A stretch of DNA of 64,000 nucleotides, taken from positions 62,001 through 126,000 of the forward strand of contig CAYMUL010000002.1 in the NCBI GenBank assembly GCA_964393605.1, read 5' to 3'. Source of the stretch: CAYMUL01 sp964393605. Lineage in GTDB: Bacteria > Bacteroidota > Ignavibacteria > Ignavibacteriales > Ignavibacteriaceae. The position numbers and the translations under genes were made by a program. Under the pieces are notes generated by a model, which ran no database searches, was not told where the DNA came from, and worked only from the letters and a program-made list of their open reading frames with translations. Positions 28,221 through 36,863 of the stretch are shown here, one piece after another (within the stretch, counting starts at the first letter, position 1; the number at the start of each line of letters is the position of its first letter).

Positions 28221-29225
28221 TCACTCGAAATTATATGGAGGCGAGACAACTTCTTTTTCAGTAATGATTCCCGTTATCAATTCCGCCGGCGTAATATCGA
28301 ATGCAGGTGAAAAAGCATTCACACCACTTTTTGCAATTTGTATATTTTTTATGCAAACGAGTTCATCGCCGGAACGGTATTCAATTGGAATATCTGAACC
28401 GGACGCGATGTTAAAATCAATTGTTGATGTTGGTGCGGCGATATAAAAAGGAATTGAATGATATTTTGCGAGAACCGCCAAATTGTATGTACCGATTTTA
28501 TTTGCACTATCGCCGTTGCGTGCAATTCTATCTGCACCGGTAATAATCAAATCAACTTTTTTTTGTTGCATTAAAAATGCGGCACTCGAATCGGTTAGTA
28601 TTGAAAAAGGAATTCCGAATTTTTCTAATTCAAACGCGGTCAGTCGTGAGCCTTGAAAGAGTGGACGAGTTTCATCGGCAAAAACATGATTGACGAATCC
28701 CTTCTCAAATGCGGCTCGGATGACGTTTAACGCAGTTCCTTTACCTCCTGTTGCAAGCGCGCCTGTGTTGCAGTGAGTCAAAACGTTTATATTTTTTGAA
28801 AATATTTTTAATCCATTTTCGGCAATTCTGTTACAAAAATTTATGTCTTCTTCATGAATCGCTTTCGCTTCTGCAAGCAAATCATGATAAACATTTTTCT
28901 CATCAATTATTTTTTCGTAAAGAAATTTGATTCTGTTTATCGCCCACTTCAAATTTACGGCAGTCGGTCTCGAGTTCAACAGAGTTTCATAAGCTTGATA
29001 AAATTTCTCTGAATTATTTTCGTGCAACTGCGAGAGAGCCAATGCAAATGCCGCCGCAACGCCGATTGCAGGTGCGCCGCGAATTTCCAATCTCTTTATC
29101 GCTTCCGAAATTCTCAAGTAATCATCCGTCGAAAAATATTTTTCTTCCAACGGCAATTTCGTTTGAACGAGAAATGTCAGCGAATCGTTTTCAAACCGGA
29201 GAGAAAAAAAATCATTCTTGCTCAT
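28221..29225 (-). CDS. mtnA: S-methyl-5-thioribose-1-phosphate isomerase (MtnA/eIF2B family)
   Basis: About 334 residues from the ATG at 29223-29225 (a TTG precedes it directly). Markers: IRGAPAIGVAAAFALAL, catalytic Cys in LTHCNTGALATGGKGTAL, FADETRPLFQGSRLTAFEL and catalytic Asp in TGADRIARNGDSANKIGTY. MtnA converts 5-methylthioribose 1-phosphate to the ribulose form in methionine salvage, and some relatives act on ribose 1,5-bisphosphate or other aldose phosphates. No other methionine-salvage gene is nearby. The gene overlaps the end of a PfkB-type kinase by 14 nt, suggesting a joint role. Confidence 0.9.
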   Translation of the reverse strand: MSKNDFFSLRFENDSLTFLVQTKLPLEEKYFSTDDYLRISEAIKRLEIRGAPAIGVAAAFALALSQLHENNSEKFYQAYETLLNSRPTAVNLKWAINRIKFLYEKIIDEKNVYHDLLAEAKAIHEEDINFCNRIAENGLKIFSKNINVLTHCNTGALATGGKGTALNVIRAAFEKGFVNHVFADETRPLFQGSRLTAFELEKFGIPFSILTDSSAAFLMQQKKVDLIITGADRIARNGDSANKIGTYNLAVLAKYHSIPFYIAAPTSTIDFNIASGSDIPIEYRSGDELVCIKNIQIAKSGVNAFSPAFDITPAELITGIITEKEVVSPPYNFE

Positions 29226-30129
29226 CAAAACGCGAGATTGTTAGAAAATCTCTGTAACGATCTTGAATTCTCAAATTGGAAAGTTCCTCGATTCCTTTTG
29301 TGCTAAACTGTTCAACACAAAAAGAAGCCATCGCGCTTCCATAGACTACTGCCTTCTTCATGTTTTGCGTAGAAAGTTCCTGTGTTTTGTGCAAATAACC
29401 AATGAAACCGCCGGCAAAAGTATCTCCCGCTCCGGTCGGATCAAAAATCATTTCCATCGGATAAGCAGGCGCGGAGAAAATAGTTTCTTCCATAAAAAGA
29501 AGCGCACCGTGTTCACCTTTTTTTATAATCAAAATCGGGACACCCATTTCGCGTATGATTTTAGCGGCTTTGATGAGGTTCGGCTCATGCGCAAGTAACC
29601 GTGCTTCGCTATCGTTGATTATCAAAACGTTCACTCTTTTCAGAAGTGAAAGTAAATCGGATTTCTTTCCTTCTATCCAATAGTTCATGGTATCACAAAT
29701 AACAAAATATGGATTTTCAAGTTGATCCAAAACGCGATGTTGAAGAACGGGATCAATATTTCCGAGACAAATATATTTTGCTTTCTTCAATTGATCAGGA
29801 ATTACAGGATTAAATTTTTCGAAGACATTTAATTCGGTAAGAAGTGTGTCGCGCGTATTTAAATCGTAATGATATTTTCCCGACCAGCGAAAAGTTTTTC
29901 CGCCGGGAACAATTTGCAGTGCTTCAAGATCGATGTTGTGCGATTCCATCATCTGGATATATTCTTTCGGGAAATCTTCACCGACAACTCCAACCATGTG
30001 CACCGGTCCGCTGAAGTAACTTGCGGCGAGCGAAATGTATGTTGCGGAACCGCCGAGCGCATCTTCAACGCGACTGAAAGGGGTTTCTACTGTATCTAAT
30101 CCTAACGATCCTACTACTAATAAACTCAA
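29212..30129 (-). CDS. PfkB family sugar/nucleoside kinase
   Basis: 305 residues of the ribokinase fold. Visible: GSLGLDTVETPF and DALGGSATYISLAASYF (substrate-binding N-terminal part), INDSEARLLAHE, and the anion-hole/catalytic motif DPTGAGDTFAGGFIGY with the catalytic Asp. The acceptor is not predictable from sequence. Position between bshB1 and mtnA, overlapping mtnA, suggests it phosphorylates a pentose or nucleoside-derived compound that MtnA isomerises; that is inference. Start ATG at 30127-30129. Confidence 0.88.
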   Translation of the reverse strand: MSLLVVGSLGLDTVETPFSRVEDALGGSATYISLAASYFSGPVHMVGVVGEDFPKEYIQMMESHNIDLEALQIVPGGKTFRWSGKYHYDLNTRDTLLTELNVFEKFNPVIPDQLKKAKYICLGNIDPVLQHRVLDQLENPYFVICDTMNYWIEGKKSDLLSLLKRVNVLIINDSEARLLAHEPNLIKAAKIIREMGVPILIIKKGEHGALLFMEETIFSAPAYPMEMIFDPTGAGDTFAGGFIGYLHKTQELSTQNMKKAVVYGSAMASFCVEQFSTKGIEELSNLRIQDRYRDFLTISRFDEQE

Positions 30130-30160
30130 TTATTTTTCCTTTAATTTTTTTTAGAGATGA

Positions 30161-30883
30161 TTACAATTTTGAGATTAAGTTATTTATATCAATTTCAATT
30201 TTTTCTTCGCAGAAAAAAGCTTCGCCATATTTTTTCCCGATCTGAAAACCGTAGAAACTGCTGCGCGATTCGATATACTTCAAGAAATTTTCTGAGCTGA
30301 TTAAAGTTTCCGGTTCTGAACTTTTCGGATTGAAGACTTGTGTATCGAACGCTTTTATCGCTTCCATTTTAGCCGCAAAAGTTTCTGAAATATCAACAAT
30401 GAAACTCGGTTCGAATGTGTAAGTCTGCATGTAGTAATATAATTTTTTCGGTCGAAAAGCAGTCTGCGGAACTTCCCTATCAAACGATTTTATTTTCTGC
30501 AAACCTGCAGAGAACATTGCTTCTTTGACGAGTTTACTGGCATCGATATGGTCGGGATGCCGGTCATTAAAATAAGGAGCGAAAATAATTTTCGGTTTGA
30601 ATTTGCGAATGGACATAATAACCTTCATCAAATTTTCTCTGCTGCGTTGAATATTGCCGTCGGGAATGTTTAAGTTTTCTCTCACGGCAATTTTGAGAAT
30701 GATAGCGGCTTTGAAAGCTTCCTGCTGTCGCAATTCCGCCGAGCCGCGGGTTCCGAGTTCCCCTTTCGTAAAATCAACAATACCGACCTTCAGCCCTGCA
30801 TTGGACAAACGTGCAATTGTTCCCCCCATGGAAAGTTCGGCATCATCGGGGTGAGCCGCAAATACTAAAGCGTCAAGATTCAT
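30161..30883 (-). CDS. bshB1: Bacillithiol biosynthesis deacetylase BshB1
   Basis: 240 residues of the LmbE-like (PIG-L) zinc deacetylase family: AAHPDDAELSMGGTIARL and FNDRHPDHIDASKLVKEA supply the zinc ligands, and SRSSFYGFQIGKKYGEAF is characteristic of the BshB1 group. It removes acetate from GlcNAc-malate to give GlcN-malate, the second step of bacillithiol synthesis in the cytosol. BshA and BshC are not in this window. It is the first gene of the five-gene operon ending with degQ. Confidence 0.92.
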   Translation of the reverse strand: MNLDALVFAAHPDDAELSMGGTIARLSNAGLKVGIVDFTKGELGTRGSAELRQQEAFKAAIILKIAVRENLNIPDGNIQRSRENLMKVIMSIRKFKPKIIFAPYFNDRHPDHIDASKLVKEAMFSAGLQKIKSFDREVPQTAFRPKKLYYYMQTYTFEPSFIVDISETFAAKMEAIKAFDTQVFNPKSSEPETLISSENFLKYIESRSSFYGFQIGKKYGEAFFCEEKIEIDINNLISKL

Positions 30884-31554
30884 AAATTATTTTTTTAATC
30901 ATAAAAAAAATTGGCACTGCAAACTTAAGAATTCTCTCTTGCTCAAACTAAAAAAATAATTTTGGAGTGTCATCTTTATTTTCATCAGTGCCTGCCAAAA
31001 TATCATTTTTTAGAAGCACACTTTTCAATCTGGATAACTCTGGGAAATTCAAAACTTCATTAAGGGAATAAACTAATAAGGTTGTTCCTCGGTAAGAACT
31101 ACTTTTACTAAGGTTGTGATCGAATTTAAGGGTTATCCATGCTCGGTTTTCTTGAACAAATTTTTGCAAATAAATTTGAAGCAAATTGCAAATGCAAAAA
31201 ATATTTTATGATTACACATTGCTTCATTCATGCACATTATAATCTCGCGTCCTTATTTTTTTATGAACCTTATTAACTATAAAATTAAAAAATAAAAACT
31301 TCATTACATTATTCGCAATAATAATACAACCGTACTTTGTCCGCTTGACAGATAAAGAATAATTCATTCAAGTTTTTCCCGATGAACTTATCAAAGATTG
31401 TGAGAATACATTTTTAACAATTGCTAATTCGCAATCGAACCGATATTATTCATCACACTCTCATCAACTCTCTTTGAAGAAGATTAGCAATTGGATAACT
31501 TTGCAAGTGAGATTTATTAATTCTCATATGTTCAATAAACTTTTGGTTAATGCC
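30884..31554. other. Divergent spacer between bshB1 and lipoprotein gene
   Basis: 671 bases. The left part holds a minus-strand open frame (30948-31184, 78 codons from TTG) encoding WITLKFDHNLSKSSSYRGTT then LLVYSLNEVLNFPELSRLKS. It lacks an ATG and a ribosome-binding site and could be a remnant of a lost gene. The right part is AT-rich; a TTGACA at 31345-31350 has no matching -10, and a TACATTTT near 31410 has no -33 partner. No RNA gene was recognised. Confidence 0.5.
30920..30947 (-). promoter_or_regulatory. Possible promoter of the bshB1 operon
   Basis: Minus strand TAAGTTTG (30920-30927) matches the -7 consensus TAnnTTTG, and a TTTG occurs at 30944-30947. The 16-nt spacer is shorter than the usual 19-21, so only the -7 element is convincing. 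Confidence 0.4.
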
Positions 31555-33468
31555 ATGAAACAATTCAAATATCTACCTACCCTGCTTTTTCTCCCCATGA
31601 TTTATATCATCGTCTTCACAACCGGATGCGAAACAACAAATGATCCCGGCGGTGGCGGCGGAAATGATTCAACACTTGTTGATTCAGCCGCTTCAGTTGC
31701 TAAGTATAACCAAGGATACGCGCTACTCGAAAGTGAATTCCATTACTTAGTCAATGCAGAAATAAAAAATACATCTGATCTTGATATCCTAAATTTCAAA
31801 CCGGCGAATGATCTTTTTAAAGAAGCGATTAAACTGAATCCGAACAATAAACCTGCGCAGTTCGGCGCGGCTCTTACGGAAATTTTAATTGCATACGCAG
31901 ATACTTCAATAAAAAGATTGATTAAAGATTTTGAAACATGGGGGAATAGTAATCAGTCCAATTTTCTAAGTTCGACAATCATCCCGACTGAAACAAAACA
32001 GATGCAAATACCGCTCGTCTCTGCCGCTTTTAATATTGCGGCAATGCATAAAATTGCTGTTACAGATCCGCCGTTGATTAGCAGAATTCAATCTGTACTA
32101 AAAAATAATTTTCTCCCAAAGATAGATTATGCTCTGGCACGATTAGCAATTGCGGAGGCAGATCCGAATTTCAAATTTGTAGTCTCCGGCAAAATGCAAG
32201 GCGATCCAACTTTGCAATCGGTTACAATTTATCCCGCCGAACTATTACTTACTTCTGCGATGTTGTACGGAATAAAATTCCCAATTGAATCCTTTTTAAT
32301 TTACAAATTTGAGTTGAATGATTATTCACAAGGCTCATTAGTTGCGGCACTACAACAGAACAGCACAACATTCTTCTATCTTGCTTCTGATGGAACGCAG
32401 CATGCGGCGAACGCAAAAACTTCGATGCAAACGATGATTTCAAAAATGCGTTCGGCTATCAATTCAATTAAAACTATTTCAGGCTCCAAACCGGATGCAA
32501 TTATTAAAATAGGCAACGATGGAATTAGTCAAGCCGACCTCGACACGCTTGATACTTACTTAACCAAAGCGGCAAATGCATTCACACAAAATATTGCGGT
32601 TGAATTAAAGGATGCGGATTCGGATGGCAACGATTATACAATCAATGTCAACCTCGGAAACTTCTTCAATAATCCCGCGCAAAATCCGAAGCAGGCATAC
32701 ATTCCCGCCTACACCGTAACTCCATCCGGAACGGACGATATAAAATTTGATTTCGTCGCTCAGACTTACGGCGATTTTAATTTCCCCGACCCAACATTTA
32801 ACGGTTTATTCCCCGGAATGACGAATGAAACTTTAAAGCGGATTCTTCATATCGATGAAGCTTTTGGTTTTAGGTTGAATGGAAATGCAAGATATGAAGG
32901 AGGCACAAATTCATGGTGGAATCCCGTTAGCAGTGCAACCGTAAAAATAATTACCGAGACAAATCAAACTTACACAACAACTACACGCGACGATGGTGAT
33001 TTCAAAATTATTGTTCGCGATGCAACTGCGAATGGTCCAAAAATCACGCAACTATTTATCAACTATGGACAGGGAGAAACGGAACTCGCTTTCTCAGGAT
33101 ATAAATCTGAGGTTAGAGTGAGTGCAAAATCGGAAGAGCATTTTGATATTGTGATTGTTCGTAAGCCGGAAAATCTTACTGCAACTGTTTACACAAATCC
33201 AATTCAAGTGAACTTGCAATGGAATGTAAATGGTTTCTCTTACGGCAGTGGTAATTATGCAATCGAAAGAATGTTGACGGGGGGATCATTTGCAAAAATT
33301 GATTCCGGTTATTTTAGTAGTTACAACTATACTGATTTCAATGTTACTGCAGGTCAAACTTACACGTACAGAATTCGAACAGCGCCGGTTCCATACTATT
33401 ACGGCGATTATTTTAGTTGCTATCTGAAAAATCAGCTTTATTCAAATAGCGTTGTTATTACTCCTTAG
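31555..33468 (+). CDS. Lipoprotein with TPR-like and fibronectin-like parts
   Basis: About 637 residues from the ATG at 31555-31557; the open frame extends upstream to a TTG, but MKQFKYLPTLLFLPMIYIIV then FTTGCETTND is a lipoprotein signal with a Cys in the lipobox, followed by a Gly-rich tether. The body has a TPR-like helical region (FKEAIKLNPNNKPAQFGAAL), a carboxypeptidase-like beta-sandwich near 470-540 (YTTTTRDDGDFKIIV) and a C-terminal fibronectin type III domain (VNLQWNVNGFSYGSGNYAIE ... YTYRIRT). Function unknown. The next gene overlaps its stop codon, so they form a pair. Confidence 0.75.
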   Translation: MKQFKYLPTLLFLPMIYIIVFTTGCETTNDPGGGGGNDSTLVDSAASVAKYNQGYALLESEFHYLVNAEIKNTSDLDILNFKPANDLFKEAIKLNPNNKPAQFGAALTEILIAYADTSIKRLIKDFETWGNSNQSNFLSSTIIPTETKQMQIPLVSAAFNIAAMHKIAVTDPPLISRIQSVLKNNFLPKIDYALARLAIAEADPNFKFVVSGKMQGDPTLQSVTIYPAELLLTSAMLYGIKFPIESFLIYKFELNDYSQGSLVAALQQNSTTFFYLASDGTQHAANAKTSMQTMISKMRSAINSIKTISGSKPDAIIKIGNDGISQADLDTLDTYLTKAANAFTQNIAVELKDADSDGNDYTINVNLGNFFNNPAQNPKQAYIPAYTVTPSGTDDIKFDFVAQTYGDFNFPDPTFNGLFPGMTNETLKRILHIDEAFGFRLNGNARYEGGTNSWWNPVSSATVKIITETNQTYTTTTRDDGDFKIIVRDATANGPKITQLFINYGQGETELAFSGYKSEVRVSAKSEEHFDIVIVRKPENLTATVYTNPIQVNLQWNVNGFSYGSGNYAIERMLTGGSFAKIDSGYFSSYNYTDFNVTAGQTYTYRIRTAPVPYYYGDYFSCYLKNQLYSNSVVITP

Positions 33469-34814
33469 TGTGTAAAGCAAAATTTATGTTGCTGATAATG
33501 GCTGTGAATTTATACTCACAGCCATTATCAAATATCTTTAAAGAAAATAAACTCAACTCATTATTCGAACACTTTCTGGTTTATCGAGAGTCGTCGTCGA
33601 TAAATTCTGCGGAAGCTATTGTTCAGAAAAATTATTTTGGCTTCGAGCACTCAACTTCATTCGGCGAGTTTGGATTTTTCTATTCTAAAAACTTAATCGA
33701 TTTCGAAAGCAAGAATTATAAAACGAATCTTGATTTCGGTATTGAATTTGATGAATCACTTTTCGCACTCGATTATAATTACGCCGATAATATTTTTTTA
33801 ATAGAGTCGAAAATCAAATTCATAACTGCTGAGCGAAAGTTGTTTCTCTCATATGATTTGGGATTCGGCTTCAATTTTAACATGGATTATTTAAAGAAAA
33901 TTCAATTCTCTCTTTCCTCCGACATTCTTCCTCTTTTTCTGAATTCAACTTATAACAACGAGCAGTTTAGAATTAATCACTCCCTCCAAAGAAAATCGTT
34001 CGGTCTCAGTTTAGAATTAGAACCTGAAAAAAATTCTACTTTGAAAATTGAAAGCAAAAAAAATATTCCGGCAGTATTGGAAGTAGATTCAAAGTTTAAA
34101 TCTTCGGGAGAGATAAACTATAGCAATCTCGGCATCGGTTATGAACGAGTTAAAAATAATTTCTTTTTTGCCGCAAATTATTTTAAACAGGAATTCGATC
34201 TTAAGAGCGATTGGTACACTGCTTCTCAATCTTTCGGCAACATCAACATTTACGATGTTGTCGTGAGTACGTTTTCCATAACCGGGAAATATTTTTTTTC
34301 GGAGAAAGAATTAATTCGAACAAATTTTTTATATCTTAATGGTAAAGCCAATTTGAGCGGCACAATTCAAACGTGGCCCTTCACTTCATTAATTACTTCA
34401 TTCATTATTAATAGAATTAATTATAAATCGAATGCTTCAGTTTCGCTTTACTCTCTTGATTTTGATTACAACAAACAATTTGAAAATTTTTCAATCCTTC
34501 CGGGAGTTACTTATTATCATGTTGTGCCAAATTTCTCGCTGCAGTCGTGGCAACCTGCTTTTTTGGTATTCGGAGTAAAAAATTTTACAGACAACACAAC
34601 ACAAATAAAATCATTGGATTTGTTGAATCTCAAATTGTCGATGAAATACACGATAAACATTTTTCTTTTTGAAGCGGAGTTCAATCAGTTTGTTCCGATT
34701 CATATTGAACGAAAGACGGCGGAAGAGATTCCACAACCTGCACCGGTAACGAAAACAATTTCTAAAGTTGACGGCGGCAGATTTTTCTCGTTGAAATTTT
34801 CCACACAATTTTAG
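33468..34814 (+). CDS. Hypothetical outer-membrane barrel-like protein
   Basis: 448 residues from a GTG at 33468-33470 that overlaps the stop codon of the lipoprotein gene (TAGTG). This start gives a short signal peptide, MCKAKFMLLIMAVNLYSQ; an internal ATG at 33486 would lose the charged end. The rest consists of many alternating amphipathic strands rich in Phe/Tyr and Asn, ending RFFSLKFSTQF with a terminal Phe, as in outer-membrane barrels. No family recognised. Translational coupling suggests it works with the lipoprotein. Confidence 0.7.
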   Translation: MCKAKFMLLIMAVNLYSQPLSNIFKENKLNSLFEHFLVYRESSSINSAEAIVQKNYFGFEHSTSFGEFGFFYSKNLIDFESKNYKTNLDFGIEFDESLFALDYNYADNIFLIESKIKFITAERKLFLSYDLGFGFNFNMDYLKKIQFSLSSDILPLFLNSTYNNEQFRINHSLQRKSFGLSLELEPEKNSTLKIESKKNIPAVLEVDSKFKSSGEINYSNLGIGYERVKNNFFFAANYFKQEFDLKSDWYTASQSFGNINIYDVVVSTFSITGKYFFSEKELIRTNFLYLNGKANLSGTIQTWPFTSLITSFIINRINYKSNASVSLYSLDFDYNKQFENFSILPGVTYYHVVPNFSLQSWQPAFLVFGVKNFTDNTTQIKSLDLLNLKLSMKYTINIFLFEAEFNQFVPIHIERKTAEEIPQPAPVTKTISKVDGGRFFSLKFSTQF

Positions 34815-34924
34815 TTTCTTTTATCCCTAAACTGAACAAGCCTGAACCCAAGTTAAATGTTCATCAAATAGTTGTTCTCAGATTGGTGATGAGTGCATTC
34901 CAACAGTAAAAAAAAAATTTCATC

Positions 34925-35026
34925 CCCGAAAGCTTTCGGGATTTCAATAATAAAAATATTTTTCCCGTTAGGGAAAATATGTTGGTAACAAAATATTGCG
35001 AATGTAACACAAAATCCCGTAGGGAT
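34925..35026. repeat. Cluster of three G/C-cored palindromes
   Basis: See the palindromes at 34925-34940 (perfect, 16 bp), 34961-34976 (GTTA loop) and 35014-35026 (GTA loop). A related one, TCCCGATGGATCGGGA, occurs at 52414-52429, so this is probably a dispersed family. Confidence 0.7.
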
Positions 35027-35242
35027 GACACAGCATAATTTTTACTGTTTAATTCATCAACAACCAAATGCTATGGAACTAAAAGTTGAACAAATTACAA
35101 ATTGTTGTTTCAGCCTTATTTGACAAGTGTATTATAAGATAAAATAAAATACTTCGCCAGATTTGGTCATGATTTTAATTGAAATCTGCTAAGAATTGCG
35201 TGTCATAGTTTTGATGAAAAATTTATTTCATTAAAAAAAAGG

Positions 35243-35272
35243 TTTGTCAGGTTAAGAAAAATCTATAATTTG
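35243..35272 (+). promoter_or_regulatory. Possible promoter for BNR T9SS gene
   Basis: TTTG at 35243-35246, 17 nt, then TATAATTTG at 35264-35272; close to but not exactly TTTG-N19-21-TAnnTTTG. The gene starts 27 nt further on, preceded by AAAGGAAAG as ribosome-binding site. Confidence 0.4.
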
Positions 35273-35298
35273 CCCGCCTCAATTTCTAAAGGAAAGAA

Positions 35299-36855
35299 AT
35301 GAAGTCATTATACATTCTTCTGTGGGTTATGTTACCCGCAATTATATTATCACAAAATTATAGCTGGCAGTTAATCAGATCGGGAAGCGGAAGGGGAAAT
35401 CCCGCGGTGATCGATAAAAATGATCACAACATTATCTACTACGGTTCGACCAACCAAATTTACAAAAGCACGGACAGAGGCGAAACCTTCACTCAAATTG
35501 GAGCGACGATTCCAAATTCGAGCAACATTAAAAACATCATCCTGCATCCAACAAGACCTGGAGTTTTTTTTGTTGCAACATACGGCGGAACTTCTTCCAA
35601 TTACAGCATTGTTAAAAGTGAAGATAGTGGAAATACCTGGACTACGAAACTGCAAAACCTTTCGTTCTCTTTTTATGGAATTCCAACTACACAAGATCCT
35701 TCACACCCCGATCATATCTACATGATGAACGGAATAAATTTTATGCGCTCGACAGATTTTGGCGAAAACTGGGATACGCTCAGCACATCGACAGGTTCAT
35801 CTGCCGCACCGTGCGATATTGAAGTCTTCCCCGATACTTCTATCATTCTCGTCGGAGATAACACTCACGGAATTTTTAGAAGTACGAATTACGGTTTAAC
35901 ATGGACTCAAGTTTATTCGACGGCGGGAGAAATTCCGACAATCGCGATTGACCCGCTAACTCCCGGAGTTGCATGGGCTACAAAATTCAGTGGCGGAAAT
36001 GTGCCTGTGAAATCGACTGACTACGGCGCAACATGGTCTGTTGTAACTGCTCTTAACGGAACTTCTTCAACGTGGGGAGTTTCGGTCAGTCCGTATGATT
36101 CCAAAGTTGTTGCAATCGGTACATGGAGCGGAAGCACAGTTTGGATTACAAAAAACGGCGGACAAACCTGGTTGCAAACAACGCTTTCACCCAGCAATTA
36201 CGCAGTTCACGTGCTTGATACTACAACATACTTTGCTTGTCAGTCGGGTGGTTTTTACAAATTACGATCGCCATTTTTTATTCCGGTTGAGTTATCATAT
36301 TTCACTGCAGAGACAAACGGAAATATGATTCAACTTAAATGGAAAACAATAACCGAGACGAACAACGCAAAGTTTGAAATAGAAGTAACCCGCGATAAAG
36401 AAAATTATGAATCGCTCGGAACCATTGCCGGCTACGGCACAACAACCGATCCGAAGTTTTATTCATTTGATTATTCTCCTGCTTCAAACGGGAAATATTT
36501 TTTCAGAATAAAACAATTTGATCATGACGGAAGTTTCCAAGTTTATGATGATATAGAAATAGACTTCTCCGCAGTTTATAATTTTTCTCTCGAACAAAAT
36601 TATCCGAATCCATTTAATCCGCAGACGAAAATAGTTTTCACTTTAGCAGAAGCATCGTTAGTAAATCTTTCGGTGTACAATCTCACCGGAGAGAAGATTG
36701 CAACAGTTGTCGACGAAGCGTTAACCGATGGAATTCATGAACATATTTTTGATGCAAACGGAATCGCAAGCGGAAGTTATTTCTATCGTTTAACCGCAAA
36801 AAGTAATAGCGGAAAAGAATTTATTTCAACAAGAAAATTCATAATCATAAGGTAA
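35299..36855 (+). CDS. Secreted BNR/sialidase-repeat protein with T9SS domain
   Basis: 518 residues, signal peptide 1-18 (LLWVMLPAIILSQ). Repeated Asp-box or BNR-like turns, such as IYKSTDRGETFTQIG, IVKSEDSGNTWTTKL, FMRSTDFGENWDTL, IFRSTNYGLTWTQ and WITKNGGQTWLQ, form a beta-propeller of the sialidase/VPS10 kind at about 25-320. A fibronectin-like linker (PVELSYFTAE) follows, and then a T9SS sorting domain (FSLEQNYPNPFNPQTKIVF). No catalytic residues are evident, so it may be a binding propeller. It is followed 8 nt later by two CVCH paralogues, likely one operon. Confidence 0.85.
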   Translation: MKSLYILLWVMLPAIILSQNYSWQLIRSGSGRGNPAVIDKNDHNIIYYGSTNQIYKSTDRGETFTQIGATIPNSSNIKNIILHPTRPGVFFVATYGGTSSNYSIVKSEDSGNTWTTKLQNLSFSFYGIPTTQDPSHPDHIYMMNGINFMRSTDFGENWDTLSTSTGSSAAPCDIEVFPDTSIILVGDNTHGIFRSTNYGLTWTQVYSTAGEIPTIAIDPLTPGVAWATKFSGGNVPVKSTDYGATWSVVTALNGTSSTWGVSVSPYDSKVVAIGTWSGSTVWITKNGGQTWLQTTLSPSNYAVHVLDTTTYFACQSGGFYKLRSPFFIPVELSYFTAETNGNMIQLKWKTITETNNAKFEIEVTRDKENYESLGTIAGYGTTTDPKFYSFDYSPASNGKYFFRIKQFDHDGSFQVYDDIEIDFSAVYNFSLEQNYPNPFNPQTKIVFTLAEASLVNLSVYNLTGEKIATVVDEALTDGIHEHIFDANGIASGSYFYRLTAKSNSGKEFISTRKFIIIR

Positions 36856-36863
36856 ATCAATTA

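Larger units (their letters stand above)
34815..35298. other. Spacer with dispersed palindromic repeat and promoter
   Basis: 484 bases. Three palindromes lie close together: CCCGAAAGCTTTCGGG (34925-34940), TTTCCC-GTTA-GGGAAA (about 34961-34976) and ATCCC-GTA-GGGAT (35014-35026). They form a dispersed-repeat-like block; a 67-codon minus-strand frame inside it is probably not a gene. The right end carries a possible promoter and ribosome-binding site for the next gene. Confidence 0.7.

Noticed and set aside
31345..31350. TTGACA as a sigma70-type -35 box
   Set aside because: No -10 at 16-18 nt, and the host seems to use the Bacteroidota consensus.
34864..35067. 67-codon minus-strand frame in the palindrome cluster
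   Set aside because: It is made of the repeat's own palindromes and lacks a start signal and protein pattern.
35128..35133. Possible TTGACA-type promoter upstream of the BNR gene
   Set aside because: The only TATA-like match is 14 nt away; the TTTG...TATAATTTG candidate further down fits better.
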